Origin: Reclinomonas americana ATCC 50394
Lineage: Eukaryota > Jakobida > Jakobea > Jakobida
DNA length: 64,000 bases
NCBI GenBank assembly: GCA_048213135.1
Contig: PS015082.1
Location: forward strand, 204,550-268,549
Direction of reading: 5' to 3'
Shown: piece after piece, positions 10,537 to 23,562 of the stretch
How the letters are laid out: the number at the start of each line of letters is the position of its first letter
Numbering within the stretch: position 1 is the first letter of the stretch
Program-made: the position numbers and the translations under genes
Notes under the pieces: generated by a model
Seen by the model: only the letters and a program-made list of their open reading frames with translations
Told to the model about the DNA's origin: nothing
Databases searched by the model: none

Positions 10537-12869
10537 TCACGGCGCCGCTGCTCCTCGTCGTTGATCAGGCAGTTGTTGATACCCTCCCTGATACTGGTCT
10601 GGTGCGCCGGCACCATTCGGGGCACCGTGAGCTGCCCCAGGAATCAACCTGACACGGTCATTCCGATTGTCGTTGACGTACGGGTTGTCCTCGTCGGGCA
10701 TCTGAGGTGGACGCCAGCCTTGCGGGGGAATCCAGCTGACGCGGTTGTCCCGTTGTTTGCGGTCGCAGCAACAGCAGCGCCACATCCTACGAAGGCAACG
10801 GAAGCACGCACGGCAGCAGTTGTAAATGTGCCGGCCGATCACGTAGAACACGGAGAAGATGGCCATGAACGCAGAGGTTCCCAATAGGGCCACCGAAACG
10901 ATGAAGATGAACTGGTCGTGACTGTCGTAGAGCTTGACGAGCCAGATCAGGCCGGCGTTGGTGAACAGCAGCACAAGCATGCAGGCGTTGCACTTGTTCT
11001 CGACCTTGGCCTTGAAGTCATCCATCTGCTTCTGTGTGGTATTTTCGAACATTGACGACTCTGTGGTGGCGCGGCTTCCTGCATCATCGCAACAGCCGTT
11101 AGTAAGCCGCTGCGAAGCAAGGCGCCACCAACTATGAGATGAAACTCACCCCATGACAAATCGTGCAAACGCGCCACACCGTACGTCGTGAACCCCGGAA
11201 CGAAGGTGGCCACAAACGAGTAATATGGCACCAGCGCAACCAGCATGCGCAGGAACGAGCTTGGCGAGTTCAACAGCGCGACAGCATACGGAGCAGCTGC
11301 AAACCCAACGGCAATGTAGAACAGCAGTCTGTCGTCGCTGCCAATGTTGTTGATGACGAAAGCCGTGATCGTGAATGCAGTTGTCAGCGTGTTGAAGATG
11401 AACAGTAAGCCGAACGTTCCCATATCCACCGCCGGCGACTTCATGAAGCGGTTGACGACAGCAAACACCAGCCACACAGCCACGTAGAGCCAGTAGAATA
11501 GCTGCCGGAAGATGTCGTACATGACGTTGGCTGTCTCGTCGGTGGGGAACATGACGGGGAGACTGTAGGCGAGGGCGATGAGGACCATGGCCGGCGAGTG
11601 GTACGTGATGAAGCTGGTGATGAGTTGGCACAGCAGGAGGAAGTACGTGAAGGCCTTCTTGTACCACACCAACTTCGATTCGACAATCATGCTGGGCGAC
11701 ATGACCGTCAGGTACATGAGGCAGCAGATGGCACCGTTGTTCCAGCGGCGGCGCTGGTAGATGAACGACTCGATGCTGGTCTCGGCCTGAAAATAGAAGA
11801 CGGCGTCGGGCACCCAGGCAGTGTACGCCTGCTCCGATGCGTGCTTCAGCACCAGGGCAAAGCTGAGGATGCGATCTGTGCAGTCAGGGGTGGTGGTGAG
11901 CCGCGTGGTCTTCTTCACATAGAGAAAAACAGCAAAGTGTGCGAACCTTCGGCATTGCGGATGTTAGCCTGCATCAAACTCGTCTTGTGGATCTCCTCCT
12001 CAATCGTCTCAAAGTAGAACGGAAGGACGTCCTCTTGCACGCTGCGATCCGAGTAGCGAATCATGCAAGCGGGCCCGGGAAGGACGGGCAATAGTGAGCC
12101 AGTGGCAAACGCTGCCATCTGCAAGTTGCACGAGCTCTCCACATCGGCAACCTGCACCATGCGCAGGAACCAGCCGGCAGCACCGTCAGTGGACTTCTCC
12201 GCCTTGGCTGTCATCACACGTGGTCGGCCAGTGGCTCCCACACAGTTGGGGTTGCGTACCATGTACTCAACAAGACTGGCCAGACAGCGGTCGGAGAAGC
12301 CAGTACCGCAGTCACTGGAGAAGGCGAGATGTGGCTGGTACTCTCGGCAAGCTCCGTCGTAGAACCAGCGGTGCGAGTTGTGCTTGCGTCTGTTGCCTTG
12401 CTTGACCACCAGTGTCACGTATCGACCATGCAGCATGCCGTGCGGCACGGGAGTTGACACATACGTGTCAGCCGCGTTGACTCCAGGTATGCGCTGCACA
12501 TACTCGATGACACACGTGCGCCGTGCCATTGCGGATCCTTCCGGGGCGTGGTCCGACATGAACGGCCGCCAGTCGTGAACGCCGTGAAACAAGGAGCCAA
12601 GCACACGTTTCATGGAGGTCGACATGGCGCCCCAGCCGTCTTGCACAATGCAGACGCGCTGTTCGACCTCGTCTGGCAAGCCGCGCTGATTGAGCACGAG
12701 TTGTTGCAGGGTGCGGATCATCTCGTAGCCATCCTCGTTGTAGGCACAAATGAGCGACAATACTCGCAACGCCGCTGTGGCCCACTGCACAGGCGCAAAG
12801 TACTGCACACGCTGTCGCGGCGCCGGCGCCGCGGGTGCCTGCACCTGCTGTCGCTGCTGCTGCTGCTGC

Positions 12870-12909
<40 letters not shown>

Positions 12910-13145
12910 GATTCTGGTTCCCCGCAGCGGGCCCACCCATCGGCATGGGGTTGAAGTCCACGATCTCTTCGACTTCGAGTTCATTCTGCTGCCGACGCGC
13001 CTGTACGTCTGGCTTGTAGGCGTCGTCGTAGCGTGTAATCGAGAGAAACACGTCGCGTTGGCCTGCCACCGGAATGAGCACGCGCGAACCGCCAGTCACC
13101 GGCTGTGTAAGTGGCGAGTTGAATGGCCATGGGTCTGGTGGAGGG

Positions 13146-13189
<44 letters not shown>

Positions 13190-13396
13190 ACCAGCTGCTG
13201 CATGAAAACGAGAATGCAATGAGTGTGACTGTGACACGACGACGAGAGAGCTCCAAGACGTACCAGCAGCTGCTGCAGCCGCAGGAGGAACTGCTGCAGC
13301 CATCCACTCTCCACAAAAGCAACCAAAAAGACACGACATGACAGACAACAACAACAGGCCGCTAGCCTTTCGTTGCACAAACACGGCCGACGACAT
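10537..13396 (-). CDS. Chitin synthase (GT2), tandem copy B, with signal peptide
   Basis: Four exons: 13396-13264, about 13200-11947, 11875-11150 and 11078-10537. The start at 13396 (MSSAVFVQRKASG) gives a leucine-rich hydrophobic leader, so this copy is expected to enter the secretory pathway. The leader is followed by Ala-rich sequence, a run of 15 asparagines (near 13145-13190) and 19 glutamines (12854-12910). The catalytic motifs are intact: CAYNEDGYE, NSHRWFY, AEDRIL, QRRRWNNG and DLSWG. The downstream membrane helices and Cys-rich tail match copy A. The exon 2 acceptor is a CAGCAG tandem (NAGNAG) near 13197-13202, so one residue may vary by splice choice. It is likely a plasma-membrane chitin synthase. 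Confidence 0.88.
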
Positions 13397-13399
13397 GGG

Positions 13400-13860
13400 C
13401 GGATTGATCACTCGTCATCCTGTCAGCCGTGATCACACTGCAACCCACACACAACGGCGGTGGCGGTGTGTTCAATTGCTAGCGGTGTTTTCCGGCAACA
13501 AGACGACACCGAGGATCACACCAGCGACGCATGCGCATTGCTAATACAATCATGCATCGATGAGGCGACCATCGCGATCGCCGAGGTGCACGCCACACAC
13601 TGTCGTGCATCATCACATGGCTACAGTGCGGTGGCACAGCGATCCCACACATCGTCAACTCCACAGTGTGTTATTGTTGACGAGTCACTTCGGGACTTGC
13701 AGATGACTTGGGACGTCGATGGCAGGTGCAATGACCGATGGGCCGCGGAAAGTCGTCACAACCATGTATGTTACTGTCGGGAACCCTGCCAAGCAAAGTC
13801 TGATCTCAAGCCACCTTGTATCAATAGTCATCATTCATTCTCCCAGCATTCTTCTGCCAT
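13400..13860. other. Intergenic region upstream of chitin synthase B
   Basis: This stretch contains the 5' flank of copy B, the second shared element, and the short 3' flank of the minus-strand DUF4139-ubiquitin gene. Open frames through it have no recognisable protein features. Confidence 0.5.
13530..13675. promoter_or_regulatory. Shared upstream element, copy 2
   Basis: The core is tgaggcgaccatcgcgatcg, then gccgaggtgcacgccacacac, and ctacagtgcggtggcacagc. It lies about 130-280 bp upstream of the chitin synthase B ATG at 13396, at a position equivalent to copy 1. Confidence 0.55.
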
Positions 13861-13861
13861 C

Positions 13862-16476
<2,615 letters not shown>

Positions 16477-16699
16477 GGTGGTGGTGGTGGTCGCGTGTGA
16501 TGTGAATTCGAAGGCGGAGAAATGAAATTCGACTTGTTGTTGGCAACTTCGTTCGCTAAAGAACGGGGTCAAAATGCGGCCAACTTGCACGGACATTGGA
16601 GTCGAGTCGAGTCGGGTCGGCTGAGGCGACAAAAAAACACTTGGCGTGTGCGTGGATGAATGGGCTGATGCATGTGCAGAAATAACACGCAGCGCGCCC

Positions 16700-16878
16700 T
16701 GCGCATGCAAATTGCCGACACATTCATGATGGATCAATGAGGCGACCATCGCAACTGCCGAGGTGCACCTTAAACACTGTCATACATCATCGTGTGCATG
16801 GCTGCTGTGCGTTGGCACCGACAACGTCGCGCGTATAATTTTTGATATGTTGTTTTTCCCGCCACAAACGCGAGTGCG
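16700..16878. promoter_or_regulatory. Shared upstream element, copy 3
   Basis: The core is aatgaggcgaccatcgcaac, then tgccgaggtgcacct, then gcatggctgctgtgcgttggca, and a tail with gcgcgtataat and tttttcccgcc. The tail matches copy 1 and is missing from copy 2. It lies about 220-400 bp upstream of the DUF4139-ubiquitin ATG (16476) and immediately before the plus-strand SMYD-like gene (16902), so it could serve either. Confidence 0.5.
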
Positions 16879-16901
16879 CTGCGCCTCACCAGCTCGTAAA
16901 G

Positions 16902-18811
16902 ATGGACTTGGAAGCAGGCGATGCCGACGATCTCCATCGCGGCCTGCCCAACATGCGTGTGTTGCTTGGCAAGTACGGTCGGTGAGTTGCTCACACAGCG
17001 ACCAACGCGTGTCCGCCGTCGCTCCTCGCTCACTCTCTCGCTTGCTCTCTCCAACAGCTTCTGCGTGGCCACTCGAGAGTTTCGTCATCGCCACTCTCTC
17101 CTTTTCGTTGGTTCACTGCGATCTCATCATTCATCATTCATCGACACAGTATTGATGCTGGCGAGGTGATTATGGAGGAGCCGGCGTATGGAATGATGGT
17201 GGTGCATGGAGAGAGGCGACGAGTGTGCGATCATTGTCATGGTCGCTACATGCGGTGAGAGAGAGGCAGAGTGAGAGAGCAAGTGTGTGTGTAATCGCTC
17301 ACTCGCACGCGCGTGCGCGCTCAGTCGAAAGGCACCGGGTCAGCCGCCTGAGTTTGCCAACTTGCCGTACGCCTGTGTGGGTGGCTGTGGTGTGGTGTTC
17401 TTCTGCTCGGTACAGTGTCGCCGTTCAGGTTCGTTCAGAGGCTCGTCGTTTGGTTGCTGCGTGTCGGTGTGTGACAAGTGTGTGTGCAGCGTCGGCCGAT
17501 CATGCGCGCAGTGGCGAGTGTGGCATCTTTCGCGCGTTTCACATGTTGGAGACCGACATTCGTCGCACTGGCTACGATGGCGACATTACGTCGGCGTACT
17601 TGTCGCTGCGGATGCAGGCGCGACGCAATCTGGAGTTTATGAGTGCGATGGCGTCGTCGGTGGAGGACCGACAGACACATGGTCCAGAGGAGCCGCTGAG
17701 TGACGACCAGACAGCACTGCTGCGGCGACACATATGGCGTCTGGAGCAGCAGCTGGCCGACCAGGGCACATTGATCAAGTCGCTTCGTGCGGAGGTGGCC
17801 AACAGAAATGCCACGATTGAGGACCTGGAGAAGCGGATCGAGGGTGTGGTGGGCGCACTGTTGCGTGGCTTGTCACCACCGATTGCCCAACGTGCGGTGG
17901 AGGGCGCAGGATTGGTGGTGGCGGTCGGCGACGCAGGCAAGGCTGCGACGCCGAAGCGATCAACATCGGTTCCTGTTTCACCGTCGTCGTCGTCGTCGTC
18001 GGCACCACCGCCGGCGGCATTTTCGCCGCCCGGCTCGGTCGCAGTCTTGTCGCCATCGATGGAACGCTACGAACTGCAAACACGACGCTCGTCAAGTGCC
18101 GCAGTGCAGCCACCGACGCCGCAACAACACACACAACAGCAACGACACAATGTCACACCGCCGCCTGCCGAGTACTCGCACTTTACGGCGTTGGCGACCA
18201 ATTTCGGGCGCATCTCCAGCGGCGACATGGAGACGTACAGCATGCTGGCGGGTTTCATGCGCCGTGCGTTGGAGGAGGCCGAATCGCGGGTGGTGGCCTC
18301 GGAGAAGGAGCTGGTGGAGGGCTTTTGTCGGATTCAGTGCAACGGCTTCGATCCGGAGGAGGAGTTGTCGGAGGAACTCATGCGCGCCAAGCACGCACAA
18401 GACGCTCGCGACGCCGACGGCGACACCGATGGGGACTCCAACAGCAACGATCCCTACGCCAGTGCCGTGTATCCGTACATTAGTCTGATGAACCACAGCT
18501 GCGATCCAAACGCAGTGGTGGAGATCGACGCCACGCATGTCGCCCGCTCGCGAGTGATGCGTCTCAGCACGTTGCGACCGATTGCACGCGGCGAGGAGAT
18601 CAACATTTCCTACGTCGACACCGACTGGTCGCTGTCGAAGAGACGGGAACACCTGCTCACGTATCACCTGTTTGAGTGCCAAGTTGCGTGCTGCGGCGAG
18701 GTGGTGAAGTTGTCGTTGAGTTCCTCACCGGTACTGTTTGCGCTTGTCGCAGTGTCCACGGTGTCTGCGAGAGAGCGCACTTGCGAGCAGAATGTAATGC
18801 GCGCTATGTAG
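16902..18811 (+). CDS. MYND-SET (SMYD-like) lysine methyltransferase, copy 1, 3' end at an assembly gap
   Basis: The likely start is MDLEAGDADDLHRG at 16902. The split SET domain follows: GRFCVATREF and DAGEVIMEEPAYG (SET-N), then a MYND zinc finger (VCDHCHGRYM, ACVGGCGVVFFCSVQC, SGECGIF). An insert of about 280 residues contains a helical region and Ser/Ala/Pro-rich low complexity. The SET core comes after it: YISLMNHSCDPNAVV and ARGEEINISYVDTDWS, then RREHLLTYHLFEC, which begins the post-SET cysteines. SMYD enzymes methylate lysines on histones or other proteins using SAM. An intron begins right after FECQ and the sequence then runs into poly-C and 20 Ns, so the last exon is not secure. The first SET-N junction near 17090 also could not be resolved cleanly. 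Confidence 0.75.
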
Positions 18812-18832
18812 TGAACTCCCCCCCCTCCCCCC

Positions 18833-18852
18833 NNNNNNNNNNNNNNNNNNNN
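18833..18852. other. Assembly gap (20 N)
   Basis: Twenty Ns follow a poly-C run and precede a tacgtacgt-rich segment and a long (AC)n tract. The gap separates the 3' end of SMYD-like copy 1 from the 5' end of copy 2, so exons of both may be missing. Confidence 0.95.
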
Positions 18853-18986
18853 GGAAGAGTACTACTACTAGAGGAACGGACGACGACGTACGTAGTAGTA
18901 GTATACTACTACGAGAGAGACGACGACGTACGTAGTACGTAGTGTGTCGTACGTCACGACGACGTACGTACGTACGTACGTACGTA

Positions 18987-18987
<1 letters not shown>

Positions 18988-19074
<87 letters not shown>
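18988..19074. repeat. (AC)n microsatellite
   Basis: A near-perfect (AC)n run of about 85 bp is preceded by a tacgtacgtacg palindromic simple repeat (18962-18987). Confidence 0.95.
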
Positions 19075-19113
19075 CTGGGCTGTCTGTCTTACATATGCAC
19101 ACTGTGAGGCGCA

Positions 19114-21068
19114 GAAAAATGTCGAGCAACAAGAAGGAGGCCATTGACCTCAAGTATCCGTGTGTCGGCGGCTGTGGTGTGGTGTATTACTGCTCCCTGG
19201 CGTGTCGGCAACGCGGTGCTCCGCGCCACCAGCGCAGTGGCGAGTGTGCAGCCTTCCATGCCTTCCGCATGCGCGAGGAGGAGGTCGGCAAGTACTACCT
19301 GGGCGATCTGACCTCGTGCTGCCTGTGTCTGCGCATGATGGCGCACCACAATCTGGAGGAGTTGGAGAAGTCGCTGGAGGGCTTGCGACAGCAACTGCGA
19401 GCGGAGTTGGCGGCGTTGGATGTCGACAGTGCGGTGGCGGTGGCGGCCACGGCCACCACACCAGGAATGCCGCACGAGGAGCCGACGGGTCATGCGGCTG
19501 CGTACATTACGGCGCACATGGATCTGCCGCCGCTCTCCGGCCAGTGGATCTTGTACCAGCAGCGTGAGGTGTGTGACCTCTCCTTGTCTCTTGGGGGGCT
19601 ATCGCTCAATGCATGTTGCTGCAGTTGCTGCGTTCGCGTGCACGACTGGCGGCGCTGGACAAGCGCTGTGGCGAGCAGACCGATCAGCTGTGGCGACAGC
19701 AGGAGACCATCAAGCGCCAACAGGCGCTGCTGGCGGCGCAGTTTGAGCAACTGCGTGCTGTCATGGCACTTGTGGAGGGCACAGTGACGCCGGGCGAGGT
19801 CGACCTGTCACCCGCCACACTCCTGGCGGTCTGTCGTCTTTTCTCTCTCTCTCTCTCTTTCGCTGTGTGTTGACGTGACGTTGACACCCATAATGTTGTT
19901 GTTGGTGGGGGGGACGCAGGCGGCTGGTATCAGTGCGGATGAGATTGCGCCAAGCAGCCATGCCGATCCTTCTGCCTCGGCATCGTCGGCAAGCAGTGAG
20001 CCGACGGCTGTTGGCGATGCTAATGCGGCACCGCGCGGTGAGGTGTCGATTGCGGCGGTGGAGGTGGCTGGTGGTCAGATGATGGACGTGCTGGCGCCAC
20101 CACCACCGCAGTCGGATCAGTCGCCACCGGCCGAGCAGGCGGTGGAGTTGGTGGTCACGGATCCGGATTCACGGCGACCGCTGCAGTACCCGCCGCGCCA
20201 TCTGCGACCGCGTGCACCCGCCGGTAAGTACGAGCATCTGATGGCGCTGACGCCCAACATGGACATGGTCAGCGACCACGATCGTCGCAACTACTCCATC
20301 TGTGCTCGCCAGTTGCACTTGGCCATGGTGGAGGCCGAGTGGGCCACGATCCCCTCGGAGGAGGAGGTGGTGGAGAATCTGTGTCGCATTCAGTGCAACC
20401 ATTTTGGTGCGTGTATTGTAGAAGAGTGTGTGTGCATGTGTGTGCAAGCATCTTACTCTTATGTGTCAGATCTGGAGGACGACGATGAGGAGTCGTATGC
20501 CGAGGCGCTGTATACGTACATTAGTATGATGAATCACTCGTGCGAGCCGAATGGCGAGGTGGAGATCGAGGTGTGTGTGACCCTGCTTATCCACTGATAT
20601 TGGAAGACGTTGTGCTGATCTCTCTCTTGTGCGTGTAGAATGGATACATTATTCGCCTGGTGGCCCTCAAGGACATTGAGGTCGGCGACGAGGTCAACAT
20701 CTCCTACGTCGACACCTCGTGGACTCTCTTTTCGCGCCAGAAGCACTTGCGGCGATTCCACTTGTTCGACTGTATGGTAAGCAGTATGTGCGGGTGGGCA
20801 TGCGCACGCTTGGGAGCATCTTGATTCTGACCGACCCCGTTCTCGTGCGCCGCTGCAGTGCTCGCGGTGCGTCCGCGAGACGGCGGAGGAGGAGTCGAAT
20901 GCGCGCGCTCGCCGTGAGCGAGAAGAGTCGGGAGCTGCGGATCCGGCAGATCCGGCTGAGGACGACGACGAAGAGGAGGAGGAAGAGGAGGATGCCAACG
21001 AGGAGAACGAAGATGCCGAGGGAACCGATGGTGGCGAGGGCGACGACGAAGAAGCCGACGAGGAGTAG
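19114..21068 (+). CDS. MYND-SET (SMYD-like) methyltransferase, copy 2, 5' partial
   Basis: Exons: from the acceptor at 19114 (first ATG 19119) to 19568, then 19625-19828, 19920-20406, 20470-20570, 20639-20775 and 20859-21068. The sequence enters inside the MYND finger (YPCVGGCGVVYYC, SGECAAFHAF), homologous to the third exon of copy 1. SET-N and the first zinc ligands therefore belong to exons lost at the upstream gap. The middle carries a coiled coil (WRQQETIKRQQALLAAQFEQ) and a low-complexity stretch. The SET core has YISMMNHSCEPNGEVE and GDEVNISYVDTSWT, then FDCMCSRC post-SET cysteines. The C-terminus is a long Glu/Asp-rich tail. Together with copy 1 it is a tandem duplicated pair. Confidence 0.8.
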
Positions 21069-21225
21069 ACACCCGCAGCGGCAGTGGGCTTCATGGCGGC
21101 CGAATGAGCGAGGAATCCACCCGCCCACAATTACCGCACCACTCGTCTCTCGTTCTTCTCGTTCTTTTTACAGCCCTAGGTACAGAAGAGTGTATCGTGT
21201 GTTGCGGATAGTGCGTCTCATCTCA

Positions 21226-21909
21226 CTACTGGATGCCTGTTGGCGACGGAGCGTCGGCTGTATCCGTGGCCGGCATGGACGCCGACGCAGCCGCTGCCGA
21301 CGACGATGCCTTTTCCGCGTACTGCAGCCCACGCGTGGAGTGACACGCCGTAAAGTCCAGCACGATCTCTCTGCACACACAAGTGACACTGAGCAGCGAC
21401 ACGAGACAACTCCCTCGCCAGATGCGCACAAACAAACACCGAACGCAACACTCGACGATGCTCGCCCGGCACAACACCCGCACTCTCCGCCAACGTCATC
21501 CGCGGATCCTTCAGTGGCACCGGCTGCTCCTGACTGCGCGCTGCCGCCGCCATCAACTCACGAATGCGCGCATCGCGCTGTGCCGCGGTCGACTCGGCAA
21601 ACATTGGATCCTGCTCGACCATCGCCCGCAGCTCGTTCACCGCCGGAAGCGGAGTGCTCTTGCTCGGCATCACCACCATCTTCCACTTGCCAAGCGGAGT
21701 CTCCTCGTACTCGGCGATCAGACGCTCCAGTTCCGCCGCGGTGATGCTCGGACTGTGAACAACAACGTCAAGCGCGTAACAAAGAGAGAATCGCATCTTG
21801 CTCTCGTCGCTCACCTCACGTCCAGTGGCACCTTGCGTGGTGTCAGCAGTGAGATCACCAGGTGGCACACGTCGCCACTTGCACTGTCGCTGCTCTCGCT
21901 CGATTGCAT
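21226..21909 (-). CDS. Small protein of unknown function
   Basis: I do not recognise this protein. Exon 1 (21909-21815) encodes MQSSESSDSASGDVCHLVIS, exon 2 (21752-21478) begins PSITAAELERLIAEYEE and contains LGKWKMVVMPSKS and RDARIRELMAAAA, and a last exon near 21368-21226 encodes LDFTACHSTRGLQYAEK then an Ala/Ser-rich tail. The acidic-serine N-terminus and charged helices suggest a soluble protein of about 190 residues. The phase of the last intron is not fully resolved. It converges with the SMYD-like gene and is head-to-head with PEX7, about 65 bp between starts. Confidence 0.55.
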
Positions 21910-21974
21910 GTCTTGTCAAGTGTCCCGCCCTTCCGTTCATCCGTCCTCGTGCTTCCGTCATTGTTGTTGCGGGA

Positions 21975-23531
21975 ATGAGCTTGGAAGTGTCGCCGTTTGA
22001 GGTCCGCGCATGCTATGCTGTGCTGTATGTGTGCACTCGCCCACTGCCTTCTTCACAGGTGACGCAGATCAGTGCATCGCCGCGCTTTGAGAATGTGTAT
22101 GCAGTGGCGTCGTTTGAGTTTGGCAGCTGGTACCACGGCGGTCGTGTGACACTGGTCAAGCATGCAGAGAAGAGTGATGATGATGATGATGATGATGATG
22201 CAACGGGCACTGTGACAGTGGTGGCCGAGCTGGAGAACGGCACCGGTGTGCATGATGTGGTGTGGTCAGAGCAGTTTCCCAGCGTCTTGGCCACGGCCAA
22301 CTACAATGCAAGTTGAGCGACAAAGAGAGAGGAGGTCTTGCTTCTCCTTGCTTCGTTGCTGATGATGGATGCAGCAATGTCACTGTGGAATGCAAATCGC
22401 GGCAAGAAGCTGGCAGTGTGTCATGCACATCATGCGCCGGTGTTGTCGGTCTCGTGGAACCAGCTGGCGTCGCAGCATGTGCTGACGGCGTCGGAGTCGT
22501 CGCGTGCCAAGTTGTTTGATGTCAACAGTTTCGTGTGTGGGGCGCGCTGCTCGTTTTCTTGCTCTGCGCCGTGCACGTGACTCGGGTACACGCAGATCTC
22601 GAGTATGTCATCAGCGTGTTTGGCGAGCACACCAAGGCCGTGCGCTGTGTACGGTGCGTGCTGCGTGCCAGTCGGCGTCTGTGCTGCAGGTTGCTGCTCA
22701 CCACGGTCTCAGGTGGAACGACAACAACACGGACGAGTTTGCGACGGTGTCGGATGACGCGCTGTTGAAAGTGTGGGATCGCCGCATCGATGAAAGCGTG
22801 TCGACGTTCTTTGATCGGGAGAGCACGGCCCCGCTGCGTTCGTGCGACTGGAACAAGCGTGATGTTTCGTTCCTTTTTCACTTTTATTGTGTGCGTTGTG
22901 TTTCCCTCTTGTTGACATGCTGATGTGCAGGACTGGCTCATTGCTGTGGCTGCCGATGACGGCTGTGTGAAGATATGGGACACTCGCAACACGCTGCAGC
23001 CGGTGGCATCGCGCGCTGCGCATCGTCACGCCGTGCAGGCGGTGCGTTTTGACACACGCGAGCCCGGACTGCTGGCTTCGGCATCGGCCGACCACACCAT
23101 GCGTGTGTGGGACACCAGCACAGGTGCAGTCGCTGCATTTCACCTGCTCGACAGCGCGCGCACTGCGCCTGACTTCGTTTGACCCCGTAGGTGGCATCTA
23201 TCTCACCCACGAACATCGACTGCATTCGATGTCAGTGCGCGCACTGGAGTGGTCGTTGCATTCGTCGCGTGCCATCGTCATCTCCGGCTCGGCCGATGGC
23301 AAGGCTCTGTGGACACCACTGAATCGTGCAGTGCATGTGCAAGAGTGGCACGATGATGCGGGCGACTTGGTGGTATGTGTGTGTGTGTGGCGTGGGCCTT
23401 CTTCTGGTGACCAGTCCGTCGCTCACCTCCTCTTTTGATGATTGTGCCAGGTGAAAAAGCGCCTGCCAGCACGCCGCCGTGAGAGCATGCACACGACCTC
23501 GTTTCCCGCCACCTTCGACGCCAAACTGTAG
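21975..23531 (+). CDS. PEX7: Peroxisomal PTS2 receptor, WD40 protein
   Basis: PEX7 binds the N-terminal PTS2 signal of matrix enzymes in the cytosol and carries them to the peroxisome. The start MSLEVSPFEVRACYA (21975) is spliced to VTQISASPRFENVYAVAS. The N-terminal blade and later repeats follow the PEX7 order: GVHDVVWSEQF, APVLSVSWNQ, SVFGEHTKAVRC, HHGLRWN, SDDALLKVWDRR, LRSCDWNKRD, AADDGCVKIWDTRN, QPV.., HAVQAVRFDTREPGLLASAS, TMRVWDTSTG and SVRALEWS. At least five introns of 50-90 nt interrupt it. A run of eight aspartates (DDDDDDDD near 22180) sits in a loop of blade 1. The last exon encodes a basic tail ending DAKL; the stop is at 23529-23531. Confidence 0.85.
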
Positions 23532-23562
23532 CAACAACAGGAGCAACACTAGTTTTACATTC

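Larger units (their letters stand above)
7230..13680. repeat. Tandem duplication of a ~3.2-kb chitin synthase unit
   Basis: The segment about 7230-10400 and the segment about 10510-13675 are homologous along their whole length, including introns in identical positions, coding sequence, 5' flank and an upstream element. The offset is about 3.29 kb. The left edges share aagcaaggccaccagcc (7240 and 10515). The right edge of copy B fades near 13673. Intron sequences are also similar, so the duplication is fairly recent relative to intron turnover. Confidence 0.85.

Noticed and set aside
18942-19150. Open frame with a long Thr-His repeat
   Set aside because: It is translation of the (AC)n microsatellite before the copy-2 SMYD-like exon; the downstream part is used only from the acceptor at 19114.
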